Notes: generated by a model not told the origin, from the letters alone. A stretch of DNA of 64,000 nucleotides from DATEDA01 sp963789885 (GCA_963789885.1 CAWBNB010000016.1:1-64000), one strand, 5' to 3'; positions 33,787 through 47,354 are shown, numbered from the stretch's first letter. Made by a program: numbers and translations.

Positions 33787-35778
33787 ATGGCAACGAAATC
33801 TAGGGCCTATAGCGCCGAAGACATCGAGATCCTCGAGGATCTCTCCCCGATCCTCCACCGGCCGGGGATGTACACCGACCCGGTCAATCCGAACCACGCG
33901 CTGGTCGAAGTCATCGACAACGCCGCGGACGAGGGCCTGGCCGGGTTCGCGCAGAAGGTTTCGGTGACCCTTTACGAGGACGGGTCGGCGGAGGTGATCG
34001 ACGACGGGCGCGGCATCCCGGTCGACATCCACCCGAAGAAGAAGATCCCCGCGGTGCAGGTGATCTTCACCACGCTCCACTCCGGCGGCAAGTTCAGGAA
34101 GACCGACAAGGATGCCGCGTACCGGATCGCCGGGGGCCTGCACGGGGTCGGAGTGTGCGTCACCAATGCGCTCGCGAAGCGGGTCGACGTCGAGATCGCC
34201 CGCGACGGCGCGCGCCACCGGCTCGTGTTCGCCGACAACGGCAAGGTCAAGGAGCCGCTGAAGAGGATCGGGACCGCCGGACCGCGCGAGAGCGGGACGC
34301 GGGTGCGGTTCTGGCCCGACCCGAAGTACTTCGACTCGCCGCAGATCGTCGTCGCGGACATTGCGGCGCTGCTTCGCGCGAAGGCGATGCTGCTGCCCGG
34401 GGTCAAGTTCACGCTCGGGGTCGAGAAGAAGGGCAAGGTCGAGACCCAGACGTGGCACTTCCCCGAAGGGATCAAGGGCTATTTTGCGTCCGCCGTCGGC
34501 GGACTCGACCCGGTTGCCGAGACCTTCCTCGGCGAGCGCTACATCGACGCCCAGTCGGAATCGGACAGCTTCGCTGAAGGCGAAGGCGCGATGTGGGCGA
34601 TCGCCTGGACGCCGGACGGAGACGTCGTGGCCGAGTCGTACGTCAACATGATTCCCACTCGTCTTGGGGGCACTCATGTGTCGGGCCTGCGCGAAGGTGT
34701 GTACAACGCGATCCGGAACTTCATCGACCACCACGCGATGGGACAGCGCGGGCTGAAGATCGTGCCGGAGGACGTCTGGTCGCGGGCCTGCTACGTGCTC
34801 GCGGTGAAGATGCTCGACCCGCAGTTCAAGGGACAGGTGAAGAACGAGCTTATCTCGCGCGACGGGGTGAAGCTCGTCGGCCAGATGGTCCGCGATCCGT
34901 TCGAGCTGTGGCTCAACACGCACGTCGACGAGGGCAAGCGGATCGCGGAGCTCGCGATCCGGCAGGCGCTTGCGCGTACGAAGGCGGCACAGAAGGTCGA
35001 ACGCCGCAAGATCTCGGGCGTCGCGGTGCTCCCGGGCAAGCTTACCGACTGTGCTTCCGACGATCCCGACCGCAACGAGCTCTTCATCGTCGAGGGCGAT
35101 TCGGCGGGCGGCTCGGCGAAGCAGGCGCGCGACAAGGAGTTCCAGGCGGTGCTGCCGCTCAAGGGCAAACCGAAGAACACCTGGCAGGACAGCGGCGACA
35201 CGCTGTACTCCAACAAGGAGATCGAGGCGATCGCGCTCGCGATCGGCGTCGACCATCACAAGCTGGAGGACGACGTCGATCTGTCCAACCTGCGCTACAA
35301 GAAGCTGATCATCCTGGCCGACGCCGACGTCGACGGCGCGCATATCCAGGTGCTGCTGCTCACGCTCTTCTTCCGCCATTTCCCGAAGCTGATCGACGGC
35401 GGCCACGTCTACGTCGCGCAACCGCCGCTGTTCCGCATCGATGTACCCGGGCAGGGCAAGGGCAAGCCGGCGCGCAAGCTCTATGCGCTCGACAGGCAAG
35501 AATTGGCGGGGATCGAGGAGAAGCTCGTAGACGAGGGCGTGAAGGAGGACGCCTGGACGGTCAGCCGGTTCAAGGGCCTCGGCGAGATGAGCCCGGAGCA
35601 GCTCTGGGAGACCACGCTCAACCCCGACACTCGCCGCATGCTCCCGGTACGGGTCGACGAAGGAACGCTGGACGTTGACCGCAAACGGTTCGACATGATG
35701 ATGGCGCGCGAGAACGCCGCGCAGCGACGCGAGTGGATGGAGACGTACGGCAACCTCGTCGATGCCGACATCTCGTAA
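33787..35778 (+). CDS. parE: DNA topoisomerase IV subunit B
   Basis: 663 residues from ATG 33787, where homology begins (AYSAEDIEILEDLSPILHRP). GHKL ATPase motifs: EVIDNAADEGLAG (Asn for Mg-ATP), DDGRGIPVDIH and GGLHGVGVCVTNAL. The TOPRIM domain has LFIVEGDSAGGSAKQARD and LADADVDGAHI. It supplies ATP hydrolysis to unlink daughter chromosomes together with ParC. It overlaps the possible parC start and is surely co-transcribed with it. Length and motifs are intact. Confidence 0.96.
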   Translation: MATKSRAYSAEDIEILEDLSPILHRPGMYTDPVNPNHALVEVIDNAADEGLAGFAQKVSVTLYEDGSAEVIDDGRGIPVDIHPKKKIPAVQVIFTTLHSGGKFRKTDKDAAYRIAGGLHGVGVCVTNALAKRVDVEIARDGARHRLVFADNGKVKEPLKRIGTAGPRESGTRVRFWPDPKYFDSPQIVVADIAALLRAKAMLLPGVKFTLGVEKKGKVETQTWHFPEGIKGYFASAVGGLDPVAETFLGERYIDAQSESDSFAEGEGAMWAIAWTPDGDVVAESYVNMIPTRLGGTHVSGLREGVYNAIRNFIDHHAMGQRGLKIVPEDVWSRACYVLAVKMLDPQFKGQVKNELISRDGVKLVGQMVRDPFELWLNTHVDEGKRIAELAIRQALARTKAAQKVERRKISGVAVLPGKLTDCASDDPDRNELFIVEGDSAGGSAKQARDKEFQAVLPLKGKPKNTWQDSGDTLYSNKEIEAIALAIGVDHHKLEDDVDLSNLRYKKLIILADADVDGAHIQVLLLTLFFRHFPKLIDGGHVYVAQPPLFRIDVPGQGKGKPARKLYALDRQELAGIEEKLVDEGVKEDAWTVSRFKGLGEMSPEQLWETTLNPDTRRMLPVRVDEGTLDVDRKRFDMMMARENAAQRREWMETYGNLVDADIS

Positions 35779-35791
35779 GAGCGGGAAGACC

Positions 35792-38230
<2,439 letters not shown>

Positions 38231-38308
38231 AGCAGGACGCGCGTGCTAGACTCGGCGCGCTGATTATCGAGACGCGCGCGTCCGGAGTGCGTTTCACTGC
38301 AGGTCAAT

Positions 38309-38404
38309 GGCGGGCCTCCCCGCATTGCAGCGTGGTGAACCTGGTCAGGTCCGGAAGGAAGCAGCCACAGCTACTTACTGCAAGTGCCGGGGGTAAGGCT
38401 CGCC
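38309..38404 (+). ncRNA. ffs: 4.5S signal recognition particle RNA
   Basis: The domain IV signature GGTCCGGAAGGAAGCAGC lies near 38350, within the universally conserved hairpin. The outer arms GGCGGGCCT (38309-38317) and AGGCTCGCC (38396-38404) pair, giving the small bacterial form of about 96 nucleotides. It binds Ffh and targets membrane proteins to the translocon. The position between parC and dnaX is usual for betaproteobacteria. Confidence 0.92.
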
Positions 38405-38535
38405 AACCCCATGCGCGCTCCCCGCTGCCGATCGCGGAAGCGGGGAGCGCGCACGGTGACCCCAAGGGAACGCCGCGCGACGTCCGGTCGTGACAGGCTC
38501 ACCTCCCGCACCACCCCGGCTGATAAAATGCGGTC

Positions 38536-40101
38536 ATGACCTATCAGGTGCTCGCCCGCAAGTGGCGTCCGCGGAACTTCGCCGCGATGGTCGGGCAGGA
38601 GCACGTGGTGCGTGCGCTGACGCACGCCCTCGAGCAGCAGCGGCTCCACCACGCGTACCTCTTCACCGGGACGCGCGGCGTCGGCAAGACGACCCTCGCG
38701 CGCATCCTGGCCAAGGCGCTCAACTGCGAGACCGGCATCACCCCGACGCCGTGCGGGAAGTGCGCGGCATGCCTGGAGATCGACGCCGGGCGGTTCGTCG
38801 ACCTGATCGAGGTCGACGCAGCGACCAACACGCGTGTCGACGAGATGCGGCAGCTTCTCGACAACGCGGTGTACGCCCCGACGCGCGGCCGGTTCAAGGT
38901 GTACGTGATCGACGAAGTCCACATGCTCTCGAACTCGGCGTTCAACGCGATGCTGAAGACGCTCGAGGAGCCGCCGGAGCACATCAAGTTCATCCTCGCC
39001 ACGACCGACCCGCAGAAGATTCCGGTCACCGTCCTGTCGCGCTGTCTGCAGTTCAACCTGAAACAGATGCCGGTAACGGCGATCGCCGGGCACCTCGAGC
39101 GGGTGCTGGAGGAGGAGGGGGTGCCGGCGGAGGCGGCGGCGTTGCGGCTGGTGGCGCACGCGGCGCGCGGGAGCATGCGCGATGCGCTCAGCCTCGTCGA
39201 CCAGGCCATCGCCTACTCCGCCGGGAACCTCGCGGAAGCGAGCGTGCGTGCGATGCTCGGAACCGTCGATACCGGACATCTGCTCGAGGCGCTCGAGGCA
39301 CTCGGACGGCGGGAGGCCGGCGCCGTGCTCGCGATCGCCGACGCCATGGAGACGCGGAGCCTGTCGTTCGAGAACGCGCTGGGCGAGCTCGCGCGCATCC
39401 TGCATCGGATCGCCCTCGCACAAACTGCGCCCGATGCGGTCCCGGAAGACACGCCCGAGCGCGATCGGATCTTCGCGCTCGCGCAATCGCTGGATCCGGA
39501 GGATGTGCAGCTCTATTATCAGATCGCGGTCCAGGGGCGCCAGGATCTGCCGCTCGCGCCGGACGAGTATGCCGGGTTCACCATGGCGCTGATGCGAATG
39601 CTCGCGTTCGCGCCGACGGAACCAGGAGCGGGCGCGAGGGCCGAGCCGGCGCCACGCGTCGCCAAGGTCCAGGCGGTGACCGGGGGCAGCCGCGGTGCTC
39701 CGCCTCAACGCTTTGACGGCGATTGGCCGGCGGTCGCGCGTGCGCTCAGGGTCACCGGTGCCGCGAAGCAGCTTGCCGAACGGAGCGAGCTCGTCTCGTT
39801 CGCGGCGGATGCGCTCGAGCTCACGGTCGGACCCGAATCGCGGGCGCTTGCGGACAAAGCCTACGTGGACAAGCTGAAGACTGCGCTCGCCGAACACTTC
39901 GGGCGGCCACTCGCGCTCGCCGTGAGAGTGGGCACGGTGAATGGCCGCAGCGCGGCAGCGATCGCCGAGGGCGAGCGCAAAGCGAGCGCGGACTCGGCGC
40001 ATGCGCGTATGGATGCCGATCCGTTCGTGCAGGAGCTGGTCGCGGGCTTTGACGCGACGGTCGAATCGGTGAAACCGATCGGAGAAGGAACCAGGTCATG
40101 A
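38536..40101 (+). CDS. dnaX: DNA polymerase III subunits tau/gamma
   Basis: 521 residues, shorter than the E. coli protein (643), so the C-terminal tau part is compact. The AAA+ clamp-loader core has MTYQVLARKWRPRNFAAMVG, Walker A GTRGVGKTTLAR, zinc module CGKCAACLEID, Walker B VIDEVHMLSNSAFNAML, and LEEPPEHIKFILATTDP with sensor SRC. It loads the sliding clamp and couples polymerases at the replication fork. No clear slippery A6 heptamer was identified, so separate gamma production is unproven. Its stop overlaps the start of ybaB. Confidence 0.95.
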   Translation: MTYQVLARKWRPRNFAAMVGQEHVVRALTHALEQQRLHHAYLFTGTRGVGKTTLARILAKALNCETGITPTPCGKCAACLEIDAGRFVDLIEVDAATNTRVDEMRQLLDNAVYAPTRGRFKVYVIDEVHMLSNSAFNAMLKTLEEPPEHIKFILATTDPQKIPVTVLSRCLQFNLKQMPVTAIAGHLERVLEEEGVPAEAAALRLVAHAARGSMRDALSLVDQAIAYSAGNLAEASVRAMLGTVDTGHLLEALEALGRREAGAVLAIADAMETRSLSFENALGELARILHRIALAQTAPDAVPEDTPERDRIFALAQSLDPEDVQLYYQIAVQGRQDLPLAPDEYAGFTMALMRMLAFAPTEPGAGARAEPAPRVAKVQAVTGGSRGAPPQRFDGDWPAVARALRVTGAAKQLAERSELVSFAADALELTVGPESRALADKAYVDKLKTALAEHFGRPLALAVRVGTVNGRSAAAIAEGERKASADSAHARMDADPFVQELVAGFDATVESVKPIGEGTRS

Positions 40102-40424
40102 TGAACAAGGGACAGCTCGCCGGGCTGATGAAACAGGCCCAGCAGATGCAGGAGAACGTGCGCAAGATGCAGGAGCAGCTCGCGACCGTGGAGGTCGAGG
40201 GCCAGTCGGGCGGCGGTATGGTGAAGGTCGTGATGACCTGCCGCTACGACGTCAAGCGGGTCAGCATCGCTCCGTCACTCGTCGGCGACGACAAGGAGAT
40301 GCTCGAAGACCTGGTCGCGGCGGCGGTGAACGACGCGGTCCGGCGCGTCGAGTCGACGGTGCAGGAAAAGATGGCGAGCGTCACCGCAGGCCTGCCGCTG
40401 CCGCCGGGGATGAAGCTCTTTTAA
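40098..40424 (+). CDS. ybaB: YbaB/EbfC nucleoid-associated protein
   Basis: 108 residues of the family's usual size. The N-terminal coiled helix MKQAQQMQENVRKMQEQLAT is followed by VEVEGQSGGGMVKVVMTCRY and the C-terminal helix EDLVAAAVNDAVRRVES with GLPLPPGMKLF. It is a small dimeric DNA-binding protein. The ATG overlaps the dnaX stop as ATGATGA-type sequence, indicating translational coupling. It sits in the conserved dnaX-ybaB-recR operon. Confidence 0.95.
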   Translation: MMNKGQLAGLMKQAQQMQENVRKMQEQLATVEVEGQSGGGMVKVVMTCRYDVKRVSIAPSLVGDDKEMLEDLVAAAVNDAVRRVESTVQEKMASVTAGLPLPPGMKLF

Positions 40425-40459
40425 CGCGCGGACCTCCGACGCTTGAGCTCGTCCGACGG

Positions 40460-41056
40460 ATGAAGCCGGCCTCCGCCCTCGAGGAACTGATCGACGCGCT
40501 GCGCTGCCTGCCGGGTGTAGGCCCGAAGTCGGCGCAGCGGATGGCGTATCACCTCCTGCAGTACGACCCGGCTGGCGCCCAACGGCTCGGCGGGGCGCTC
40601 GGTCGCGCGCTCGGGAAGATCCGTCGGTGCAGCCGTTGCAACACCTTCACCGAGGAGGAGGTCTGCGGCCTGTGCGCCTCGTCGAAGCGCGATCCGGCGC
40701 TCCTCTGCGTCGTCGAGACACCCGCCGACCTCGCCACGATGGAGCAGACGCTCGCCTACCAGGGGCTCTACTTCGTGCTCATGGGACGGCTCTCGCCGCT
40801 CGATGGCGTCGGTCCGCGGGACATTGGGCTGGACCGGCTGGTCGAGCGGGTGTCCGACGGCGTGGTGAAGGAGGTGATCCTCGCCACGAACTTCACGAAC
40901 GAGGGCGAGGCGACTGCGCATTACGTCGGCGAGATGCTGCGCGACCGGAGCCTGAAGATTTCCCGCATTGCGCGCGGCATTCCGGTGGGCGGCGAGCTCG
41001 AATTCGTGGATCCCGGCACGCTCGCTCAGGCCTACTACGAGCGGCGGCCCGCGTAG
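40460..41056 (+). CDS. recR: Recombination mediator protein RecR
   Basis: 198 residues. An N-terminal helix-hairpin-helix (LRCLPGVGPKSAQRMAYHLL), a C4 zinc finger (CSRCNTFTEEEVCGLC) and a TOPRIM domain (LLCVVETPADLATMEQT) with the Walker-like end GIPVGGELEFVD. With RecO it loads RecA at single-strand gaps in repair. It follows ybaB by 35 bases. All conserved residues are in place. Confidence 0.96.
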   Translation: MKPASALEELIDALRCLPGVGPKSAQRMAYHLLQYDPAGAQRLGGALGRALGKIRRCSRCNTFTEEEVCGLCASSKRDPALLCVVETPADLATMEQTLAYQGLYFVLMGRLSPLDGVGPRDIGLDRLVERVSDGVVKEVILATNFTNEGEATAHYVGEMLRDRSLKISRIARGIPVGGELEFVDPGTLAQAYYERRPA

Positions 41057-41119
41057 GCGGGCGGATGCCCGCTGTGAGCGCGCACAAGCCTCCGGCATCA
41101 GCGAGCGCAAGCGCCTCGG

Positions 41120-42316
41120 ATGAGTAAACACAAACCCTTGGAAGGACTGAAAGTCATCGAGCTCGGGCAACTGATTGCCGGCCCGTTTGCAGGGAAGTTC
41201 TTCGCCGAGTTCGGTGCCGAGGTGATCAAGGTCGAGCCGCCTGAAGGCGGCGATCCGCTCAGGCAATGGCGGAAGCTCCACGACGGCACCTCGCTCTGGT
41301 GGTACGTGCAGAACCGCGGCAAGAAGTCGGTGACCGCGAACCTGCGCCTGGCCGAGGGCCAGGAGATCGTGCGCCGCCTGGCGCGCGACGCCGATGTCCT
41401 GATCGAGAACTTCCGTCCCGGCACGATGGAGAAATGGGGCCTCGGCTACGAAGATCTCGCCACGGTCAATCCGAGACTTGTCATGCTGCGCCTGTCCGGG
41501 TTCGGCCAGACTGGCCCGATGCGCGGCGAGGCGGGTTTCGGCGCGATCGGCGAATCGATGGGCGGGCTGCGCTACGTGACCGGGTTTCCCGACCGTTCGC
41601 CGGTGCGCTCGAACCTTTCGATCGGTGACGCTATCGCGTCCCTGCACGGCGTAATCGGCACGCTGATGGCGCTTCACCACCGGAACGTCAACGGCGGCAA
41701 GGGCCAGGTCGTCGACGTCGCGCTCTACGAAGCGGTGTTCAACATGATGGAGAGCACGCTGCCGGAGTACGACATGTTCGGCATCGTGCGCGAACGCACC
41801 GGTAGCAATCTGACCGGGATCGTGCCGTCGAACACCTATCTCAGCCGTGACCAAGTGCACGTCGTCATCGGGGCGAACGGCGACAGCATCTTCAAGCGCC
41901 TGATGACGCTGATCGGGCGCAACGACCTCGGGAACGACCCGGCACTTGCCGACAACGCCGGCCGGGCGAGACGCGCTGACGAGCTCGACTGGGCAATCGG
42001 CGAATGGACCGCCACCCTCGATGCTGACGAGCTCCTCCGGCGGCTGAACGACGCGAAGGTGCCGAACGGGAAGATCTACAGCATCGCCGACATCGTCCGC
42101 GATCCGCAGTTCCTTGCGCGCGAGATGATCCGCGAGGTGCGGTTGCCGGACGGTGCGTCCCTCAAGGTTCCCGCCGTGGTGCCCAAGCTTGCCGAAACGC
42201 CGGGGGACATCGGCGAGATCGGGCCAAAGCTCGGCGAGCACAGCGACGAGATCCTCGGCCGCATCGGCTACTCGTCGGACGCTATCGCGGGACTGCGCGC
42301 GCGCAAGGTCGTATAG
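41120..42316 (+). CDS. CaiB/BaiF family (class III) CoA-transferase
   Basis: 398 residues. LEGLKVIELGQLIAGPFAGK, EVIKVEPPEGGDPLRQW, then NRGKKSVTANLRLAEGQ, DVLIENFRPGTMEKWGLGYE and the ISGFGQTGP-like RLSGFGQTGPMRGEAGF with the catalytic Asp region are those of formyl-CoA transferase relatives. It transfers CoA between carboxylic acids. It is on the same strand as recR but with a different role and is followed by an ABC importer for a small organic compound. A common substrate is possible but not shown. Confidence 0.9.
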   Translation: MSKHKPLEGLKVIELGQLIAGPFAGKFFAEFGAEVIKVEPPEGGDPLRQWRKLHDGTSLWWYVQNRGKKSVTANLRLAEGQEIVRRLARDADVLIENFRPGTMEKWGLGYEDLATVNPRLVMLRLSGFGQTGPMRGEAGFGAIGESMGGLRYVTGFPDRSPVRSNLSIGDAIASLHGVIGTLMALHHRNVNGGKGQVVDVALYEAVFNMMESTLPEYDMFGIVRERTGSNLTGIVPSNTYLSRDQVHVVIGANGDSIFKRLMTLIGRNDLGNDPALADNAGRARRADELDWAIGEWTATLDADELLRRLNDAKVPNGKIYSIADIVRDPQFLAREMIREVRLPDGASLKVPAVVPKLAETPGDIGEIGPKLGEHSDEILGRIGYSSDAIAGLRARKVV

Positions 42317-42443
42317 GGGGGCGAGCAGCCCGCCTCGCCGCGTCCGCGGATTGACACCTTTGCGCACGCCGTGTGAGCATCCGCGCCGCTCCGACCGCAC
42401 GCCGCCGCCTGGCGGCGACCAGATCGCACAAAGGAGGAAGATC

Positions 42444-43469
42444 ATGTCAGGACTCCGTCGCGCGCTCGCCGCGCTCGTCGTGGCCGCGGTGCCCGGCCTT
42501 GTCCTCGCGCAAGGCGTGCCGCCCGAGCGGAAGGACGTCCATATCGCGGTGGGCGGAAAAGCCGCTCTCTACTACCTCCCACTGACCGTCGCCGAGCAGC
42601 GCGGCTATTTCAAGGAGGAAGGCCTCGAGGTCAAGATCAGCGACTTCGCCGGCGGGTCGCAGTCGCTGCGCGCGGTGGTCGGCGGCAGTGCGGACGTGGT
42701 CGCGGGCGCCTTCGAGCACACGATCAACATGCAGGCGCAGAAACAGGCGCTGATCGCCTTCGTCGAGATGGGGCGGCTGCCCCAGATCTCGGTCGGCGTC
42801 TCGGCCGCGAAGGCGGCGAGCTACAAGTCGCCCAAGGACCTGAAGGGGCTCAAGATCGGCGTCTCTGCGCCCGGGTCGAGCACCAACATCCTGTTCAACT
42901 ACTTCATCTCCCGCGATGGTCTGAAGCCGAACGACGTGGCGATCATCGGGGTCGGCACGGGCTCGGGCGCGATCGCGGCAATGAAGAGCGGACAGATCGA
43001 CGCGATCTCCAATACCGATCCGATCATGACCAAGCTCGAGATGGACGGGACGATCAAGGTCATCGCCGACTGGCGGACGGTCAAGGGAACCGAGCAGACC
43101 TTCGGCGGCCAGCTACCGGCGGCGACGCTCTACGCACCGGCCAAGTACGTCAAGGAGAACCCGAACACGGTGCAGGCGCTGACGAACGCGATCGTCCGCG
43201 CGAACAAGTGGCTCGCCAACGCGAGCACCACCGACGTCGCCAAGGTCGTCCCGGAGGCGTATCTCCTCGGCGATCGGGCCCTGTACCTCTTCGCGTACGA
43301 CAAGGTGAAGGAAGCGTTCTCGAAGGATGGAACGATCTCCGAGGCAGGCGTGAAGGCGACGTTGCGGATCCTCGCCGATTACAACCCGAAGATCGTTCCG
43401 GCCGAGATCAAGCTGGGCGAGACCTATACCAACGAGTTCGTGAAGAAGGCGAACGCCAAATTCAAGTGA
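42444..43469 (+). CDS. ABC transporter substrate-binding protein (NMT1/TauA type)
   Basis: 341 residues from ATG 42444, with AAGGAGG seven bases upstream. The signal peptide LRRALAALVVAAVPGLVLAQ has an LAQ cleavage site. The mature protein has HIAVGGKAALYYLPLTVAEQ, RGYFKEEGLEVKISDFAGGS and the SsuA/THI5-like fold with IGVSAPGSSTNILFNYFI. It delivers a small molecule, in this family sulfonates, nitrate or pyrimidines, to the permease. The ligand is not predictable here. It starts a three-gene importer operon. Confidence 0.9.
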   Translation: MSGLRRALAALVVAAVPGLVLAQGVPPERKDVHIAVGGKAALYYLPLTVAEQRGYFKEEGLEVKISDFAGGSQSLRAVVGGSADVVAGAFEHTINMQAQKQALIAFVEMGRLPQISVGVSAAKAASYKSPKDLKGLKIGVSAPGSSTNILFNYFISRDGLKPNDVAIIGVGTGSGAIAAMKSGQIDAISNTDPIMTKLEMDGTIKVIADWRTVKGTEQTFGGQLPAATLYAPAKYVKENPNTVQALTNAIVRANKWLANASTTDVAKVVPEAYLLGDRALYLFAYDKVKEAFSKDGTISEAGVKATLRILADYNPKIVPAEIKLGETYTNEFVKKANAKFK

Positions 43470-43476
43470 GGGTCCG

Positions 43477-44289
43477 GTGAGCGCCCCGGCGCTTGCGCTC
43501 GCAAACATCACCTGCACTTTCGCCGGGCGGGAAGACACCGGCCGCCGTTACACCGCGGTCAAGGACGCGACGCTCGAGGTCGGCGCCGGCGAGTTCGTAT
43601 CCGTCGTCGGGCCGACCGGCTGCGGCAAGTCGACCCTCCTCAACGTCGCGGCCGGGCTGCTCGAGGCCTCGGCCGGGACCGTGACCGTCCTCGGTGAACG
43701 GCTCGTCGGCCTCAACCGGCGCGCGGGGTATCTGTTCCAGGCCGAGGGTCTGATGCCATGGCGCAACGCGCTCGACAACGTCGTCGTCGGGCTCGAGTTC
43801 CGCGGGGTCGAGCGGCGCGAGGCAGCCGAGCGGGGCAAGGAGTGGTTGCGGCGAGTGGGCCTCGGCGGGTTTGGGGACCGCTACCCCCACCAGCTTTCGG
43901 GCGGGATGCGGCGGCGCGTCTCGCTCGCGCAGACGCTGATCCTGAATCCCGCAATCCTGCTGATGGACGAGCCGTTCTCCGCGCTCGACGTGCAGACGCG
44001 CCAGCTGATGGAAAACGAGCTGCTCGAGTTGTGGTCGGCGGACAGGAAGTCAGTGGTGTTCATCACCCACGACCTGGAGGAGGCGATCTCGCTCTCGGAC
44101 CGGGTGGTCGTGCTCTCGGCGGGACCGGAGACCCGCCCGATCGGCGAGTTCGCAATCGATCTGCCCCGTCCGCGCGACGTCTCAGAGATCCGCTTGACGC
44201 CGCGGTTCATCGAGCTGCACGGCCGGATCTGGCGCGCGATGAAAGAAGAGGTACTCAAGGGTTATGCCCGGCAGCAGCGGCAAGGCTAA
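43477..44289 (+). CDS. ABC transporter ATP-binding protein (SsuB/TauB type)
   Basis: 270 residues from a GTG start seven bases after the binding-protein stop. Walker A GPTGCGKSTLLN, Q-loop YLFQAEGLMPWRNALDNV, signature LSGGMRRRVSLAQ, Walker B ILLMDEPFSALD and H-loop VFITHDLEEAI are all intact. The LSGGM and DPFSALD style is of the nitrate/sulfonate/taurine importers. It overlaps the permease start by 26 bases, so the two are translated together. Confidence 0.93.
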   Translation: MSAPALALANITCTFAGREDTGRRYTAVKDATLEVGAGEFVSVVGPTGCGKSTLLNVAAGLLEASAGTVTVLGERLVGLNRRAGYLFQAEGLMPWRNALDNVVVGLEFRGVERREAAERGKEWLRRVGLGGFGDRYPHQLSGGMRRRVSLAQTLILNPAILLMDEPFSALDVQTRQLMENELLELWSADRKSVVFITHDLEEAISLSDRVVVLSAGPETRPIGEFAIDLPRPRDVSEIRLTPRFIELHGRIWRAMKEEVLKGYARQQRQG

Positions 44290-45115
44290 CGTCTGGGCCG
44301 TGCTTGCGCCGAGCGGCCGCACCCTGCGGGCGTACCAGCTCCTGGTGCTCGTGCTGGTGTTCCTAGGCTGGTATGTCCTTACCAGCCCGACCCTGCTGCC
44401 GCCGATCTACTTCGACGACCCCAATAAGGCTGCGTTCTTTTTCGGCGAGCCGCAGAAGATGCTTGCCCGGATCTGGACCTGGTTCGTCTCGGGCGAGATC
44501 TACCGCCACCTGTGGGTGACGCTCGTCGAGACACTGCTCGCGTTTGCGATCGGCACGGTCCTCGGGATCGCCATCGGCATCTGGCTCGCGCTCGCGCCCG
44601 CGGCGTCGTCTATTTTCGACCCTTATATCAAAGGGTTAAATGCGATGCCGAGGGTCATTCTGGCGCCGATCTTCTTCGTCTGGTTCGGCCTGGGAATCGC
44701 GTCCAAAGTGGCCCTCGGGGTGACGCTCGTGTTCTTTATCGTCTTCTTCAACGTCTATCAGGGCGTCCGCGAGGTGAGCCCGGTGGTACTCGCAAACGCC
44801 CGGATGCTCGGCGCCTCGCCGCGGCAACTGCTTCGCCACGTCTACCTTCCCAGCGCGATGAGCTGGGTGTTCGCGAGCCTGCACAACTCGGTCGGCCTCG
44901 CCTTCGTCGGCGCCGTCGTCGGGGAATACCTCGGCTCGGCCGAAGGCGTCGGCTATCTGATCCACCAGGCCGAAGGCGTGTTCGACATCAATACGGTCTT
45001 CGCGGGGATTCTGCTCCTCACCGGGTTCGCGCTCGCCCTCGATTGGGTGGTGAGCGCACTCGAGAAGAAGCTGATGGTCTGGCAACCGCGGAGCGGCGAG
45101 ACCGAGCGGATCTAG
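44264..45115 (+). CDS. ABC transporter permease (SsuC/TauC type)
   Basis: 283 residues with about six hydrophobic helices (for example YQLLVLVLVFLGWYVLT and LGVTLVFFIVFFNVYQGV). The cytoplasmic EAA loop is VSPVVLANARMLGASPRQLL, contacting the ATPase. It forms the membrane channel of the importer with the preceding two genes. A terminator is not evident; about 55 bases later a promoter for the rRNA operon appears. Confidence 0.9.
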   Translation: MPGSSGKANVWAVLAPSGRTLRAYQLLVLVLVFLGWYVLTSPTLLPPIYFDDPNKAAFFFGEPQKMLARIWTWFVSGEIYRHLWVTLVETLLAFAIGTVLGIAIGIWLALAPAASSIFDPYIKGLNAMPRVILAPIFFVWFGLGIASKVALGVTLVFFIVFFNVYQGVREVSPVVLANARMLGASPRQLLRHVYLPSAMSWVFASLHNSVGLAFVGAVVGEYLGSAEGVGYLIHQAEGVFDINTVFAGILLLTGFALALDWVVSALEKKLMVWQPRSGETERI

Positions 45116-45171
45116 AGGGCGTTTCGGGCTCATCTAGAGGGCCGGTTCAAGGCTCGCCGCGGCGCAAAGGT

Positions 45172-45201
45172 TTGACACTTCCTTTCGCGACCCCCTATAA
45201 T
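45172..45201 (+). promoter_or_regulatory. Strong sigma-70 promoter of the tRNA-fMet/rRNA operon
   Basis: A perfect TTGACA (45172-45177) and a perfect TATAAT (45196-45201) are separated by 18 bases. It lies 17 bases before the initiator tRNA. No other strong promoter was seen between the tRNA and 16S, so this promoter probably drives the whole operon. Confidence 0.85.
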
Positions 45202-45218
45202 TCGGCCTCTCTACCGGT

Positions 45219-45295
45219 CGCGGGGTGGAGCAGTCTGGCAGCTCGTCGGGCTCATAACCCGAAGGTCATAGGTTCAAATCCTATCCCCGCAACCA
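45219..45295 (+). tRNA. Initiator tRNA-fMet (CAT)
   Basis: A 77-nucleotide cloverleaf with CCA encoded. The anticodon loop is CTCATAA (CAT), with three G-C pairs in the anticodon stem (GGG/CCC), a hallmark of initiator tRNA. The first acceptor pair C1-A72 is mismatched, the formylation determinant. It is followed within five bases by the rRNA leader boxA. Confidence 0.95.
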
Positions 45296-45532
45296 ACGCT
45301 CTTTAAAAATCCAGACAGCCGATAGGTGTGGGCGCTGGTTCGAGTGCCACGGTTGTCCGCGTTCGCGCGGGCACCAAAGCTCGGTACTCAAGCAGCGTTC
45401 ACACAACTGTCATTGAGGACGTTTCGGAAGTTTTCCGGAACGTTCCGTCAGACTTTGAGTGAGCGCAATTCCGGTGCGCGGTCCTTCGGGATCCGTGGAC
45501 CGGTGATCGCATTAGCGATCCAAACAGGATTC
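45296..45532 (+). promoter_or_regulatory. 16S rRNA leader with boxA
   Basis: GCTCTTTAA (45298-45306) is a boxA antitermination element. It is followed by CAGCCGATAGGTGTGGGCGC, a stretch typical of betaproteobacterial rRNA leaders. It binds NusB/NusE factors to keep polymerase from terminating. No protein gene is present. Confidence 0.75.
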
Positions 45533-47068
<1,536 letters not shown>

Positions 47069-47227
47069 GAGCGACGCACTCGTCGCCAGCGTCCACAACC
47101 TATCGGCTGTTGGTTGTCAGAAGTCGGTCCATGGTCGAACGCCGCTCGCGGTCATCCGCAGCGCGCGCCGCGCAAGCCCGACCTGACAGCTGCCGGCTAT
47201 TCCAACTGACAGCGAACAACGGACAAC

Positions 47228-47304
47228 GGGTCTGTAGCTCAGTTGGTTAGAGCACCGTCTTGATAAGGCGGGGGTCGTTGGTTCAACTCCAACCAGACCC
47301 ACCA
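47228..47304 (+). tRNA. tRNA-Ile (GAT)
   Basis: A 77-nucleotide cloverleaf between 16S and 23S; anticodon loop TTGATAA gives GAT. CCA is encoded. It is the standard first spacer tRNA. Confidence 0.97.
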
Positions 47305-47354
47305 CGATCGACAATCTCCGCGCCGGTAGACGAAGAGCGGAGGATGCGGGCCTC

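Noticed and set aside
42317..42443. TPP riboswitch before the NMT1-type importer
   Set aside because: The conserved thi-box core (CTGAGA and its partner) is not present.
40421..42445. Antisense open frame over recR and the CoA-transferase gene
   Set aside because: The sense strand has two clear genes; the antisense frame is low-complexity.
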